The position numbers and the translations under genes are program-made. A stretch of DNA of 12,795 nt, from assembly GCA_964649415.1 (NCBI GenBank), contig CAZYSK010000129.1, positions 1 to 12,795 on the forward strand, given 5' to 3'. Below, piece after piece: positions 6,003 to 12,795 of this stretch. The notes under the pieces were generated by a model. That model made no database searches, was not told the origin of the DNA, and saw only the letters and a program-made list of their open reading frames with translations. This stretch comes from CAZYSK01 sp964649415 (GTDB taxonomy: Bacteria; Chloroflexota; Anaerolineae; B4-G1). Numbering within the stretch: position 1 is the stretch's first letter; each line of letters begins with the position of its first letter.

Positions 6003-7319
6003 TTACTCCTCACTGCGAATCTCTACCTGGCCGGTCATGCCGGGGCGAATATCCAGATCGGTTTCGCTCAGAACCAGCATGACGGGGAACGTCGCCGCAT
6101 CACCGACGGCCGGGCCGGCCTGCAAACCGATCCGCACCACCGTTGCCTCAATGGGTTCATTGGGATAGGCCTTCAACGTGACCTCGGCCCCTTGCCCTGG
6201 AAAGACCTGCGCCAGATCGCGCTCGCTCAAATTGGTGGTATGGAACTCCAGCCGGTCAGTGTCCAGCAAGGTGACGATGGGTGTCCCGGCCCCAATCGTA
6301 GCGCCCACAGCGACGTCGACCGACAACACCGTGCCACTGCCCGGCGCGACCAGTTGTGCCTTCGCCAGGGCATCCTGGGCCTGCCGCAGCCTGAACCGGC
6401 TGTGCTCAAGCGAGATCTCGGCCTGTTCCACCTGTAGTCGAGCCGCATCGATCTCGGACTCTTTGGGCCCGGTGGTGGCTTGCTCCAGCGCTTGCTGGGC
6501 ACTGACGACGGAGGCCTTGGCGGAGATGGCCGTATCGTTGTTCACGCCACCCTGTGCCAAGTTGTACTGGGCACGTGCTACTTGTAGACTCTCCTCAGCG
6601 GCCTGCAACTGACGCGGCGCATTTTCCCTTTCGGCTTTTATGCGCTCGTTGTAGAACGGGCCGGTGCAGGGCATTTGGCCGCCCTCCCCTTTGTAGCAAA
6701 TCCGCTCGTCAATGTACTGTTCCCAATCACGGGCCTGATCAAACACGTTGTCGTAGTATTCCTGTGCATCGGCCAATTGGCGTTCTGCTTGCTCCACCGC
6801 AATGCGGGCCGAAGTCAAGCTATTCCCGGCCACAGCATCGGAGGCTTGGGCATTTTCCAACGTGGTCTGCGCTGCGGTCAGGTTGGCCTCGGCCAGGGCA
6901 ACGGCTGTTTTGTCTGGCTCCCACGTCAGCAAATCCTCCAGCGAAAGCTGTGCCTGGGCCAGACTTGTCTCGGCTTGCGCCACCTGTAATTCTGCATCCG
7001 TCACTGCATCTTGCAGCGTGCCATCATCCAGCGTGCCGATCACATCCCCTGATTCCAACCGATCACCGGGCTGTACGTTGAGCGACAGCAAGCGGCCGCT
7101 GGCTTCAAAAGAGAGCGCCAACACCGGGTTGACGGCCACCAACTGGCCATCGGCCAGCACGGTCTTGCTCGCGACGGGGGCTGTTTGCGGAACTGCCGTC
7201 GCCACGACCTGTGTCTCTTCCGGTAGCGACGTTTCCTGCTCGCCACCACTGCCAGCCTCCTGTTTGCACCCAACCAATAGGACCGTCGTCAAGAGCAAGA
7301 GAATCAAGTTTCGTTTCAT
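6003..7319 (-). CDS. Lipoprotein membrane-fusion (HlyD/MacA-like) adaptor of ABC exporter
   Basis: A 438-residue periplasmic-adaptor-type protein. MKRNLILLLLTTVLLVGC is a lipoprotein signal with lipobox LVGC (Cys18), so the protein is anchored on the outside of the cytoplasmic membrane. A short Gln/Glu/Pro-rich linker leads to a barrel-sandwich (lipoyl) half at about 58-101, a coiled-coil alpha-hairpin from about 102 to 325 (Ala/Gln/Glu-rich heptads, with breaks near 132-138 and 282-288), the second lipoyl half LVAPGSGTVLSVDVAVGATI (323-342) and a beta-barrel ending in the family motif IRPGMTGQVEI (424-434). The hairpin tip holds Cys208 and Cys218. The start at 7319 has AGGA six bases upstream; an in-frame ATG at 7352 would spoil the signal peptide. 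It lies 48 bases after the permease and is the last gene of the operon. Confidence 0.9.
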   Translation of the reverse strand: MKRNLILLLLTTVLLVGCKQEAGSGGEQETSLPEETQVVATAVPQTAPVASKTVLADGQLVAVNPVLALSFEASGRLLSLNVQPGDRLESGDVIGTLDDGTLQDAVTDAELQVAQAETSLAQAQLSLEDLLTWEPDKTAVALAEANLTAAQTTLENAQASDAVAGNSLTSARIAVEQAERQLADAQEYYDNVFDQARDWEQYIDERICYKGEGGQMPCTGPFYNERIKAERENAPRQLQAAEESLQVARAQYNLAQGGVNNDTAISAKASVVSAQQALEQATTGPKESEIDAARLQVEQAEISLEHSRFRLRQAQDALAKAQLVAPGSGTVLSVDVAVGATIGAGTPIVTLLDTDRLEFHTTNLSERDLAQVFPGQGAEVTLKAYPNEPIEATVVRIGLQAGPAVGDAATFPVMLVLSETDLDIRPGMTGQVEIRSEE

Positions 7320-7367
7320 GTCATATCCTATCAACTGTTTGTCTGCTTCCACGAGACCTTGAGCGCC

Positions 7368-10136
7368 CTACTGCATCCGCAGAATCTCGACCGCCTGTTT
7401 GCGCACGATGCGCCGGGCGGAAAACGCCGCCGCCACCATGCTGGCGAGAACGACCATGACAATGATGGCGGGCATGACGATCTTGTCTATGGCGAAAAGT
7501 GAGGGCATCTGCTCCAGAGCCGCATTGATATAGAAGTTCAGATAGCCCATGCTGGCCCCGGCGGCAATCCCCGCCAGTGCGGATCCCAGCGTCATGGCAA
7601 TCGCCTCCACAATCAACATGCGAGTGAGCTCCCGGCGCAGCATGCCCATCGATTTCAGCATACCGATTTCGATGCGCCGGGCGTAGATGGTGACGTAAAT
7701 GACGGCAAAAACGCTAAACACGGCCGTCGTGAACGAGATTCCCGTCAAAGCCAGGAGCAAGCCCACGTAGAAGATCATGTCGCCCCGGTTCTCATCCAGT
7801 TCCCACGCCAGTAGGTCCACCCAGAAAGCGGCCTCGTCGCTGTGGTGCTCGTGGATCTTCTCGCCGACTTCGTCTGGAACGGCGTCAGGCTGAAGAGTTG
7901 CCAACACTGTCTCTAGCAACGGATCGTTCGGGCCGGGTTGGGTTTGGTTCAATTCTGTCACCAGGCGGCCGAAATGGGCCATCGAGACCAGCACGGTGCT
8001 GCCGCTCCGAGCGGCGATGCGGCTGCGGGTGATGCCATCAATACCGGGGATGCGCCGGGCGATGCCGACCACCCGGGCTTTTTGGACGTGGTCGAGGCCG
8101 GTGCCTTGCAGTTCGATGGTTTCACCCACCTCAACCGCCAGATGACCCGCCAGACCCTCACTGATAATCACCGTATCAGGATCAGTCAGGATCGAACCCA
8201 GCGTTTCCGGGCCGCCGGCGGTGAATTCCACCATCTCGCTAAAGACAACCTGGGCGAGATCGCCGTCAATGCCGACGACGTCCACACGGGCAGAGCGCAA
8301 CCCCACATTGTCCTGAACCGAGCTAGCATACGGGTATGAGATGCCGACCATGTGGCCAATACCGGGGATGGCGGCCAGTTCATTGTGCATAAGGCTGGGC
8401 TTCAGCGGTTCTTGTTCATCATTCCACCTCGAAGCTGCTTGAATCCTGACCGGCGCGCCCAACCACATCCTGGATCTATTCTCATTGTTGGCGAGTTCCA
8501 ACTGGCTTTGGGTGCCCAGGAAGCTGGGCAACACAGCGCTGAATAGGACGAGTAGGGCGATCAGGGTATTGCGGGTTTTCCCCCGGCTGACGTTGCGCCG
8601 GGCGAAGTAGGTCAGGCGCGGGGAGATCAGCCGCATGATCGCCAGAACCAGCCGCTCGAAGGGAACGGTTGTGATGAAGAACATCAGACTCAGCCCAAGT
8701 ACCATCCCCGCCAGCCCTAGCATGACAAAAACGACCTGTAGGATCTCCCCGCCAAATTCCCCGAGAGCGTCGAACCCGGTGATCAGGACGAAGAGAAAGA
8801 CCAATGCGGTACCCGCGATGAACATCTTGCCATCAGGACGCCGTTCGCGAAGCTGCGCCAGGTCTTCAAGCTGGATATTGTCGGCCACACCCGGGTTGAT
8901 GGCATGCATTACCTTGGTGCGGGAGGCCGCGCTGGCCGGTTTGAGGCTGCTCAGGATCAGGACGGCGAAGGCCGAAATCACCGGGGGCAAGATGGCGGAT
9001 GGCGAGACTTGCGGCACAAGTCGTAGAGTGAGTCCTTCCTGAGAAAGGAAGTGTGTGAGGACGGGAATCAGGACATAAGCCGTGAGTGCCTGCCCAAGAA
9101 CGATCCCCAATCCGACCCCGATCAACCCGATCACTACTACTTCTACGATGACCAGGCTAAACAGCAGTTTGCGCTGCCCCCCCAGGATGCGCAGCACGGC
9201 CATGTCGCGGCGTTGTTCTTGCACGTTGGTCATCACCAGGGTATACACCAGCAGCCCCACGACGCCCAGGGAGATCAGGCCGTAGGTATTGATGAGGGCC
9301 TGAAGCGCCAGGAAGAATCGGGAGGATTCATCCAGTCCACTGGCGAGCCCCATTCTGTAAAGATACGCGTCGCCCAACTGCCGCTGGACAGCGCGTGCGA
9401 TTTCGCGAATGCTCAGCGCCACCGCACTGGCGTTGTTGGTCTCATACAAAGCCGGATCAACGACGGCCAGCATCTGATTGGCCTGGCCGGGGAGATTGAG
9501 CCAGGTTTGCAGATCCCCCAGTTCTACCAGTATGCCGCGCGGCTCGGCGACGTCGCCCGCGTTGACGATGGCACTGACGGTGAACTGGCGCTGGAGGCGA
9601 ACGGAGCTGGCCCCGCTGCTGCCTGGTTTGCCGGGCTGGCGCGGGATGGGAAAGGCATAGGCAACGTTGAACGTATCCCCTACAGCCAGCCCATGCTTAT
9701 TGGCTGCCCACCGGCTTACAGCCACCTGGCCGTTTCCAAGCACGTACTCGCCTTCTACCAAATTGACCGTGCCGATGTCATCCCTGGCGCTGTCCAGGCC
9801 GATCAGAGAGACCGCGCCGCGCTTGCCGGACATTTCTATTTCGACAGATACCTCTATGCGGGGGTGAACGGCCGTAATGCGGTCATCGGCCGCCAGTATG
9901 ATTGCGGCCGTTTCCTCAATGGGGATAAACAGGTTGGAACTGGTATCTTTCTTGGTGATCGTGAGGTCGGCCCGCCCCACTTCATCGGCGATGAAGTCGA
10001 CAATGGACTGCCGGACGGTCTCGACGGTGGCGCTCATGGTGACGATCAACCCCGTGCTCACCATCAGGGAGAGGACCATCAAGATGGTGCGTACCTTGCG
10101 GCGGGTGAAGTTCTTGAGCACGTATTTCAGAATCAT
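7368..10136 (-). CDS. ABC transporter permease with two FtsX/MacB modules
   Basis: A 922-residue membrane protein with two repeats of the FtsX/MacB-type permease. Module one has a first helix at about 17-36, a large external MacB_PCD-like domain (about 40-275) and three helices near 284-303, 327-348 and 380-398. Helices near 438-455 and 467-489 link to module two, with a helix at 521-540, a second external domain (about 541-785) and three helices near 786-815, 838-860 and 886-905. The coupling segments QEQRRDMAVLRILGGQRK (306-323) and ARRIEIGMLKSMGMLRRE (819-836) are the expected ATPase-contact motifs ('R..E...L...G'). Both halves being on one chain, it can form a full transporter with two copies of the ATPase. 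Its ATG overlaps the ATPase stop (ATGA at 10133-10136), implying translational coupling. The substrate is unknown; relatives move lipoproteins, peptides or macrolides. Confidence 0.92.
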   Translation of the reverse strand: MILKYVLKNFTRRKVRTILMVLSLMVSTGLIVTMSATVETVRQSIVDFIADEVGRADLTITKKDTSSNLFIPIEETAAIILAADDRITAVHPRIEVSVEIEMSGKRGAVSLIGLDSARDDIGTVNLVEGEYVLGNGQVAVSRWAANKHGLAVGDTFNVAYAFPIPRQPGKPGSSGASSVRLQRQFTVSAIVNAGDVAEPRGILVELGDLQTWLNLPGQANQMLAVVDPALYETNNASAVALSIREIARAVQRQLGDAYLYRMGLASGLDESSRFFLALQALINTYGLISLGVVGLLVYTLVMTNVQEQRRDMAVLRILGGQRKLLFSLVIVEVVVIGLIGVGLGIVLGQALTAYVLIPVLTHFLSQEGLTLRLVPQVSPSAILPPVISAFAVLILSSLKPASAASRTKVMHAINPGVADNIQLEDLAQLRERRPDGKMFIAGTALVFLFVLITGFDALGEFGGEILQVVFVMLGLAGMVLGLSLMFFITTVPFERLVLAIMRLISPRLTYFARRNVSRGKTRNTLIALLVLFSAVLPSFLGTQSQLELANNENRSRMWLGAPVRIQAASRWNDEQEPLKPSLMHNELAAIPGIGHMVGISYPYASSVQDNVGLRSARVDVVGIDGDLAQVVFSEMVEFTAGGPETLGSILTDPDTVIISEGLAGHLAVEVGETIELQGTGLDHVQKARVVGIARRIPGIDGITRSRIAARSGSTVLVSMAHFGRLVTELNQTQPGPNDPLLETVLATLQPDAVPDEVGEKIHEHHSDEAAFWVDLLAWELDENRGDMIFYVGLLLALTGISFTTAVFSVFAVIYVTIYARRIEIGMLKSMGMLRRELTRMLIVEAIAMTLGSALAGIAAGASMGYLNFYINAALEQMPSLFAIDKIVMPAIIVMVVLASMVAAAFSARRIVRKQAVEILRMQ

Positions 10137-10882
10137 GGTTTGCTTTCATCAGGTTTCGGCTGGTGACTCTCAGATGAGTCCATCGCCCCATAGTGAGGAT
10201 GGGTGCCATCACCGTTCAAGAGCTTGCCATCGTATATGTGAATCAGCCGTCGGGCAAACTCCGCCATGCGCGGGTCGTGGGTCACGAAGACGATGGTCAT
10301 GCCTTCCTCATTGAGTGTCGCGAACAGTCGCATAATGGCCAGGCCCGACTCGCTGTCGAGGTCCCCGGTCACTTCGTCGCCGATGAGGATGGATGGGCTA
10401 TTGGCCAGGGCACGCGCAATGGCCACACGCTGTTGCTGGCCGCCGGACAGTTCGCTGGGGTAGTGGTGGGCCCGGTCAGCCAGTCCCACTTTTTCGAGTA
10501 AGCTGAGGGTGCGTTGTTTGCGCTCCTTTCGGCCGACCCTCGACAGCACCATCGGGGCTTCCACGTTTTCGTAAGCGGTGAAGTTGGCCAACAGGTTGTA
10601 GTTCTGGAAGACGAACCCCATCTTCTGCAGGCGCAGCCGGGCCAGTTTGTCTTCAGACAGAGCGACCAGGTTCTCTCCGTCGACGGTGACGTGGCCACGG
10701 CTGGGTTCGTCCAACCCGCCGATGATGTTGAGCAGGGTGGTCTTGCCGGAACCGCTGGGACCCATCAGGCACACGAAGCCACCCTGTTCGATTTCCAGGG
10801 ACACGCCGCGCAGGGCGGGGACGGCTTCTTTGCCCATCAAGTATGATTTGTGAACGTTGTCGCAACTGATCAGAACTTCCAT
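10133..10882 (-). CDS. ABC transporter ATP-binding protein (LolD/MacB type)
   Basis: A 249-residue nucleotide-binding subunit. Walker A is GPSGSGKTT (41-49), the Q-loop Gln is 93 (VFQNYNLL), the signature LSGGQQQR is 145-152, Walker B is ILIGDE (165-170) with catalytic Glu170, and the H-loop is His202 (VTHD). Length and the MGFVFQNYNLL stretch fit the LolD/MacB/FtsE branch, which pairs with FtsX-type permeases like the next gene. After Walker B the usual ADEPTGNLDS reads GDEVTGDLDS, so the near-invariant Pro and the D-loop Asn are changed while the catalytic residues are intact. A hydrophilic tail of about 25 residues follows the domain. ATG 10882 has a GGTGG-type ribosome binding site nearby. 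It is the first gene of the operon and is preceded by a promoter at 10960-10987. Confidence 0.95.
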   Translation of the reverse strand: MEVLISCDNVHKSYLMGKEAVPALRGVSLEIEQGGFVCLMGPSGSGKTTLLNIIGGLDEPSRGHVTVDGENLVALSEDKLARLRLQKMGFVFQNYNLLANFTAYENVEAPMVLSRVGRKERKQRTLSLLEKVGLADRAHHYPSELSGGQQQRVAIARALANSPSILIGDEVTGDLDSESGLAIMRLFATLNEEGMTIVFVTHDPRMAEFARRLIHIYDGKLLNGDGTHPHYGAMDSSESHQPKPDESKP

Positions 10883-10903
10883 TTGTCATCACCACCAGGA
10901 TAG

Positions 10904-10927
10904 TGTGATCGTGATTCTACCATCACA
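10904..10927. promoter_or_regulatory. 6-bp dyad in the leader of the ABC operon
   Basis: TGTGAT (10904-10909) and ATCACA (10922-10927) are perfect inverted copies separated by 12 bases. They lie between the predicted transcription start and the ATPase start codon, a usual place for a repressor operator. GTGAT also occurs within the spacer as a near-direct repeat. The half-sites resemble CRP halves, but the 14-base gap between the TGTGA cores is too long for a CRP site. The regulator is unknown, and no regulator gene adjoins it. Confidence 0.3.
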
Positions 10928-10959
10928 GAACGGGAACGCAACGCGGAGCAATATGCATA

Positions 10960-10987
10960 ATTATAATAGGTATTTGTGGGGATGCAA
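10960..10987 (-). promoter_or_regulatory. Sigma70-like promoter of the ABC operon
   Basis: Read on the minus strand, the -35 is TTGCAT (10987-10982, 4/6 match), the spacer is 16 bases and the -10 is a perfect TATAAT (10965-10960). Transcription would begin near 10953, giving a leader of about 70 bases before the ATPase ATG at 10882. The surrounding AT-rich patch stands out from the GC-rich flanks. The -10 is embedded in a near-palindrome (ATTATAAT) that also gives TATAAT on the + strand, but no -35 fits in that direction. Confidence 0.6.
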
Positions 10988-11020
10988 GCGCGGTGAGCTT
11001 GTTGTGGCACGGGAGGAGCT

Positions 11021-11052
11021 GCTATCCCCCCCACTGCTGTTTGGTGGGTAGC
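11021..11052. repeat. Imperfect hairpin in the divergent intergenic region
   Basis: GCTATCCCCC (11021-11030) can pair with GGTGGGTAGC (11043-11052) over ten positions, with one mismatch and one G-U, leaving a 12-base loop. It sits upstream of both divergent promoters, so it does not end either gene. It may be a repeat remnant or may mean nothing; there is no T-run on either side. Confidence 0.25.
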
Positions 11053-11130
11053 GACTCGATAATAGCTGACCGGACCGCACTCCCGTCGGGCCAGTTCGTC
11101 CCCGCCAGCGCTGTTCCTTGATCGGGTGCT

Positions 11131-11159
11131 TTGCCTCAAACTCCAAATGCGAGTACAAT
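11131..11159 (+). promoter_or_regulatory. Sigma70-like promoter of the ICMT-like gene
   Basis: TTGCCT (11131-11136, 4/6) and TACAAT (11154-11159, 5/6) are separated by exactly 17 bases. The predicted transcript starts near 11166, about 80 bases before the preferred ATG at 11246. With the minus-strand promoter at 10960-10987 it makes the 363-bp region between the two genes a divergent promoter region. Confidence 0.5.
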
Positions 11160-11245
11160 CTACAACACCGGCCTAGTTCAACTCTGGACTACGTGGCGGC
11201 TCGGTGCCACATGAATGCGCATATGCTAGGCACAGCAGGCACGCA

Positions 11246-11947
11246 ATGAGGAATCAAGGCAAGAGCCTGACTGAAAGACTAAGCGCTATCTTCCTTGAGA
11301 TAGCGGGTTGGCTCATCCCGCTGATTGTGTCAGGCCCTTCCCTGTTCATCTGGGCTGGATTGATGACCATGCCTCTGATCGTTTACCTCGCGATGATGTT
11401 CCTCTCCCTGTTCAATCCGAATATCGCGAGCAAGGCCGTGCCGGATGAACCCTACATCGTGACAGCACTCACTGTACTGCTGTTCGGCGGACCGTATTGG
11501 CCTGACAAAGTGATCTCAATCCTCAGCATTCTGATCATGGTCTACGCTACCGTGTACCTCAACATCAAGCGGAAAACGGGGCTGGTAACGTCTGGACCAT
11601 ATCGAATTGTACGAAACCCTCAGTACCTGGGCGCGATTCTGTTCACGATCAATCTGACCAGTCGTTCCTATCGAGAGGTGCTGGGTGACGTCGGCTGGTT
11701 AGGGCCTCGGGGTACACTGCTGGTGTGGTTGGGCACACTGGTGGCCTACATACTTCTGGCATTGGTGGAAGAAGCGCACATGAAGAAGGCGTTTGGCGAG
11801 GCGTATCTTGCGTACAGGAACCAGACAGCGTTCCTGATCCCGTTTGTAGTGACACGACGAAAGTGGCTAGAAGTCGCGATCTCAATAGCGATTCCTGTGC
11901 TGCTATTGAGGGGACTCGTCTTGTTGAACAGGGCGTTGTACCCGTGA
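11246..11947 (+). CDS. ICMT/PEMT-like integral membrane methyltransferase
   Basis: A 233-residue membrane protein of the isoprenylcysteine carboxyl methyltransferase / phospholipid methyltransferase superfamily, which uses S-adenosylmethionine inside the membrane. The diagnostic pair is present: GLVTSGPYRIVRNPQYLGAI (112-131), where the usual His of RHP is Asn here, and LVEEAHMKKAFGEAYLAYRN (173-192), with the EE pair and FG..Y..Y. Hydrophobic helices precede and separate these motifs, and another helix follows at the C-terminus (about 208-227). GTG 11204 would add 14 hydrophilic residues; ATG 11246 with an AGG seven to eight bases upstream is the better start, downstream of a good promoter. 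In bacteria such proteins methylate varied small or lipid substrates; the substrate here is unknown. A second, truncated member lies 510 bases downstream. Confidence 0.8.
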   Translation: MRNQGKSLTERLSAIFLEIAGWLIPLIVSGPSLFIWAGLMTMPLIVYLAMMFLSLFNPNIASKAVPDEPYIVTALTVLLFGGPYWPDKVISILSILIMVYATVYLNIKRKTGLVTSGPYRIVRNPQYLGAILFTINLTSRSYREVLGDVGWLGPRGTLLVWLGTLVAYILLALVEEAHMKKAFGEAYLAYRNQTAFLIPFVVTRRKWLEVAISIAIPVLLLRGLVLLNRALYP

Positions 11948-11966
11948 GCAAAAAGATTCAAGCGCA

Positions 11967-12065
11967 ATGTGGAAGAGGAACGTCTACCTGGGAATGATCG
12001 TGCACTGCGCTGGGAATACGTTCGGGGCCATAGGCATGCTGGCTCTGGCTCTCGGTTCTGCTTGA
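11967..12065 (+). pseudogene. C-terminal remnant of a CPBP (Abi) intramembrane protease
   Basis: ATG 11967 to TGA 12063-12065 encodes 32 residues: MWKRNVYLGMIVHCAGNTFG, then AIGMLALALGSA. This matches the last membrane helix of CPBP-family (type II CAAX protease-like) proteins, where 'NV..gmi.H..gN..g' carries the conserved HxxxN motif (HCAGN). The other catalytic motifs (EExxxR and FxxxH), which would precede it by about 60-100 residues, are absent. The fragment starts 19 bases after the ICMT-like gene and has no ribosome binding site. It is therefore the 3' scrap of a gene whose front was deleted. Confidence 0.5.
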
Positions 12066-12260
12066 CGGAGGCCCGGTCGAGAAATCATCCCGAAGCGCGG
12101 CCCAAGAGCGGGTCGGAGATGGTCGGCTGATCGCCGCACGAATCGAGCGCCCTGCGGGAAAGCGATGGGCTCTCCATCGCGGCTCCAAGGGGAACCCACC
12201 GGCACCTTGACCCCACCGTTGGGCGGTACTCTGAGATTGAAGGTGGCGTGTGAGGGGAAG
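12066..12260. other. Noncoding stretch with a possible MerR-type promoter
   Basis: No recognisable gene lies between the CPBP scrap and the DUF998-like ORF. The + strand frame is open but has no family resemblance. At 12207-12212 there is TTGACC. It is followed by an imperfect dyad (ACCCCACCGTTGGGCGGT, 12210-12227) and then CTCTGAGATTG, which would place a weak -10 at an elongated spacing of 19-20 bases. A -35 followed by a dyad and a long spacer is how MerR-family regulated promoters are built. No MerR gene is present, so this stays a suggestion. Confidence 0.22.
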
Positions 12261-12413
12261 ATGACAGCAGACGAAACCAGCCAGGGCATCTTTGAACACA
12301 GCAGCTACGACGGGCTACAGCGGATGTTCGCCATCTCTGGCATAGTCGCTCCTATCCTTTTCGCTGGTTTGATAATCGTCCTGTGCTGCAGTTGTCCCTT
12401 CGGGGTGGTGTAG
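12261..12413 (+). pseudogene. DUF998-like membrane protein, truncated after first helix
   Basis: Fifty residues from ATG 12261 (GAGGGGAAG immediately upstream). After a hydrophilic start, LQRMFAISGIVAPILFAGLI and IVL form a membrane helix very like the first helix of DUF998 proteins ('l...a.iGgIvgPilFv..'), which normally continue for about 200 residues with five or more helices. Here the frame leaves the pattern after IVL (CCSCPFGVV) and stops at 12411-12413. Neither other frame continues the family over the next 40 bases, so it is a deletion rather than a simple frameshift. A longer start at 12165 only adds non-conserved residues. Confidence 0.45.
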
Positions 12414-12456
12414 GGAAGAGAGGGAGAGGACTTTGCCAGAGGATGAGGAGGGGATC

Positions 12457-12744
12457 ATGGTGAAAAAGGGTTTCTACGTCTTTCCACCTATGTTGACTGG
12501 GATCAACTTCGCGGTCCTGCTGCCTGTGGGTATCCTGTTCATGAGGAAGCAGATGGCCCCTTGGGACTATGCTTCTGTAGCCCTTGGCGGATTGTTGGCT
12601 ATCGTGTTCGCAGTATCCCTCTTTTCAACTCACAAGATAGGGCAAATGCGGATGCCACCGGAGGACGTCGACAAGCTGGTGACAGACGGGCCTTATCGGG
12701 CGGTGAGACACCCCAATTTCGCCGGACTCATTTGTATGAACTGA
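12457..12744 (+). pseudogene. ICMT-like membrane methyltransferase cut by an insertion sequence
   Basis: Ninety-five residues from ATG 12457, preceded by a strong purine-rich ribosome binding site (GGAGGGG, four bases away); TTG 12433 is a less likely upstream start. Two membrane helices (about 11-29 and 38-56) lead to DKLVTDGPYRAVRHPNFAGL (72-91), the first half of the ICMT/PEMT S-adenosylmethionine motif with the canonical RHP. The expected third helix and the EE/FG..Y..Y half are missing. The reading frame ends at TGA 12742-12744, which appears to belong to the left end of an IS3-family element. The gene was probably intact until that insertion. It differs clearly from the ICMT-like gene at 11246, so the two are not recent duplicates. 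Confidence 0.7.
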
Positions 12745-12795
12745 GGTTAGCCCCATCCTTTGGACCACGGATCGGCAAAAATAAGGTGGAAACTT
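12742..12795 (+). mobile_element. Left end of an IS3-family insertion sequence (partial)
   Basis: The sequence beginning TGAGGTTAGCCCC followed by TTTGGAC (12761-12767) has the layout of IS3-family terminal inverted repeats, which begin with TGA or TGT, run into a GCCCC-type block and then a TGGA motif some 20 bases in. About 50 bases inside is AAGGTGG (12783-12789), a good ribosome binding site placed as for orfA; its start codon would lie just past the window. The end coincides with the point where the ICMT-like gene stops. The opposite end and the target-site duplication (3-4 bases, probably ending in AAC at 12739-12741) lie outside. Confidence 0.5.

Noticed and set aside
9051..10166. 371-residue plus-strand ORF
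   Set aside because: It lies opposite the permease, whose domains and helices are unambiguous; the ORF has no family pattern.
10904..10927. CRP binding site
   Set aside because: The TGTGA and TCACA cores are 14 bases apart rather than 6.
12066..12299. Minus-strand ORFs of 101 and 113 residues
   Set aside because: Arg/Pro-rich frames over a noncoding stretch and the antisense of the DUF998-like start, with no recognisable domain.

Overview
The window is a bacterial chromosomal segment of moderate GC content. It carries six intact protein genes that I can name at family level, one further gene with an uncertain 5' end, and an unusual number of gene remnants. The mix suggests a free-living Gram-positive-like or Chloroflexota-like bacterium: FGE/SUMF1-fold proteins, an MttB-family protein without pyrrolysine, a lipoprotein adaptor with a two-module FtsX-type permease, and ICMT-like membrane methyltransferases. 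This assignment is an inference from gene content only; there is no rRNA or other phylogenetic marker here.

Left part (1-5959, all + strand): a C-terminal scrap of a STAS-like protein (51-230), a coding-looking stretch closed by an in-frame TAG (307-372), two FGE-sulfatase/SUMF1-fold proteins (385-1368 and 1453-2160), a truncated ASCH-domain protein (2182-2373), a strong 15-bp RNA hairpin (2377-2420), a MalY/PatB-type PLP C-S lyase (2438-3628), an MttB-family methyltransferase (3708-5135) and a six-helix DUF4386-like membrane protein (5165-5959). The SUMF1 proteins lack the cysteine pair of true formylglycine-generating enzymes. The lyase and MttB-like gene lie close together on one strand, but no corrinoid protein or reductive activase is present to complete an MttB pathway.

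Middle part (6003-10882, - strand): an apparent three-gene transport operon, in order of transcription ATPase, 922-residue FtsX/MacB-type permease (ATGA overlap) and lipoprotein membrane-fusion adaptor. It starts from a good sigma70-like promoter at 10960-10987, with a 6-bp dyad (10904-10927) in the predicted leader. The adaptor has a long alpha-hairpin whose tip carries two cysteines. The set probably exports a lipophilic or peptide substrate, or works by mechanotransmission; the substrate is not visible.

Right part (11021-12795): a 363-bp divergent intergenic region with promoters for both sides, an intact ICMT/PEMT-like membrane methyltransferase (11246-11947), and then a cluster of broken genes: the last 32 residues of a CPBP intramembrane protease (11967-12065), a DUF998-like protein cut after its first membrane helix (12261-12413), and a second ICMT-like gene cut inside its catalytic motif at 12742. 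The sequence that cuts it looks like the left end of an IS3-family insertion sequence whose first ORF would begin just beyond the window.

No tRNA, rRNA, CRISPR array, integrase, reverse transcriptase or replication origin was seen. I did not find a convincing new multi-gene system. The most interesting points are the SUMF1 pseudo-enzyme pair with a repeat-derived tail, the adaptor tip cysteines, the lyase/MttB pair without a corrinoid partner, and the remnant-rich right flank ending in an IS.
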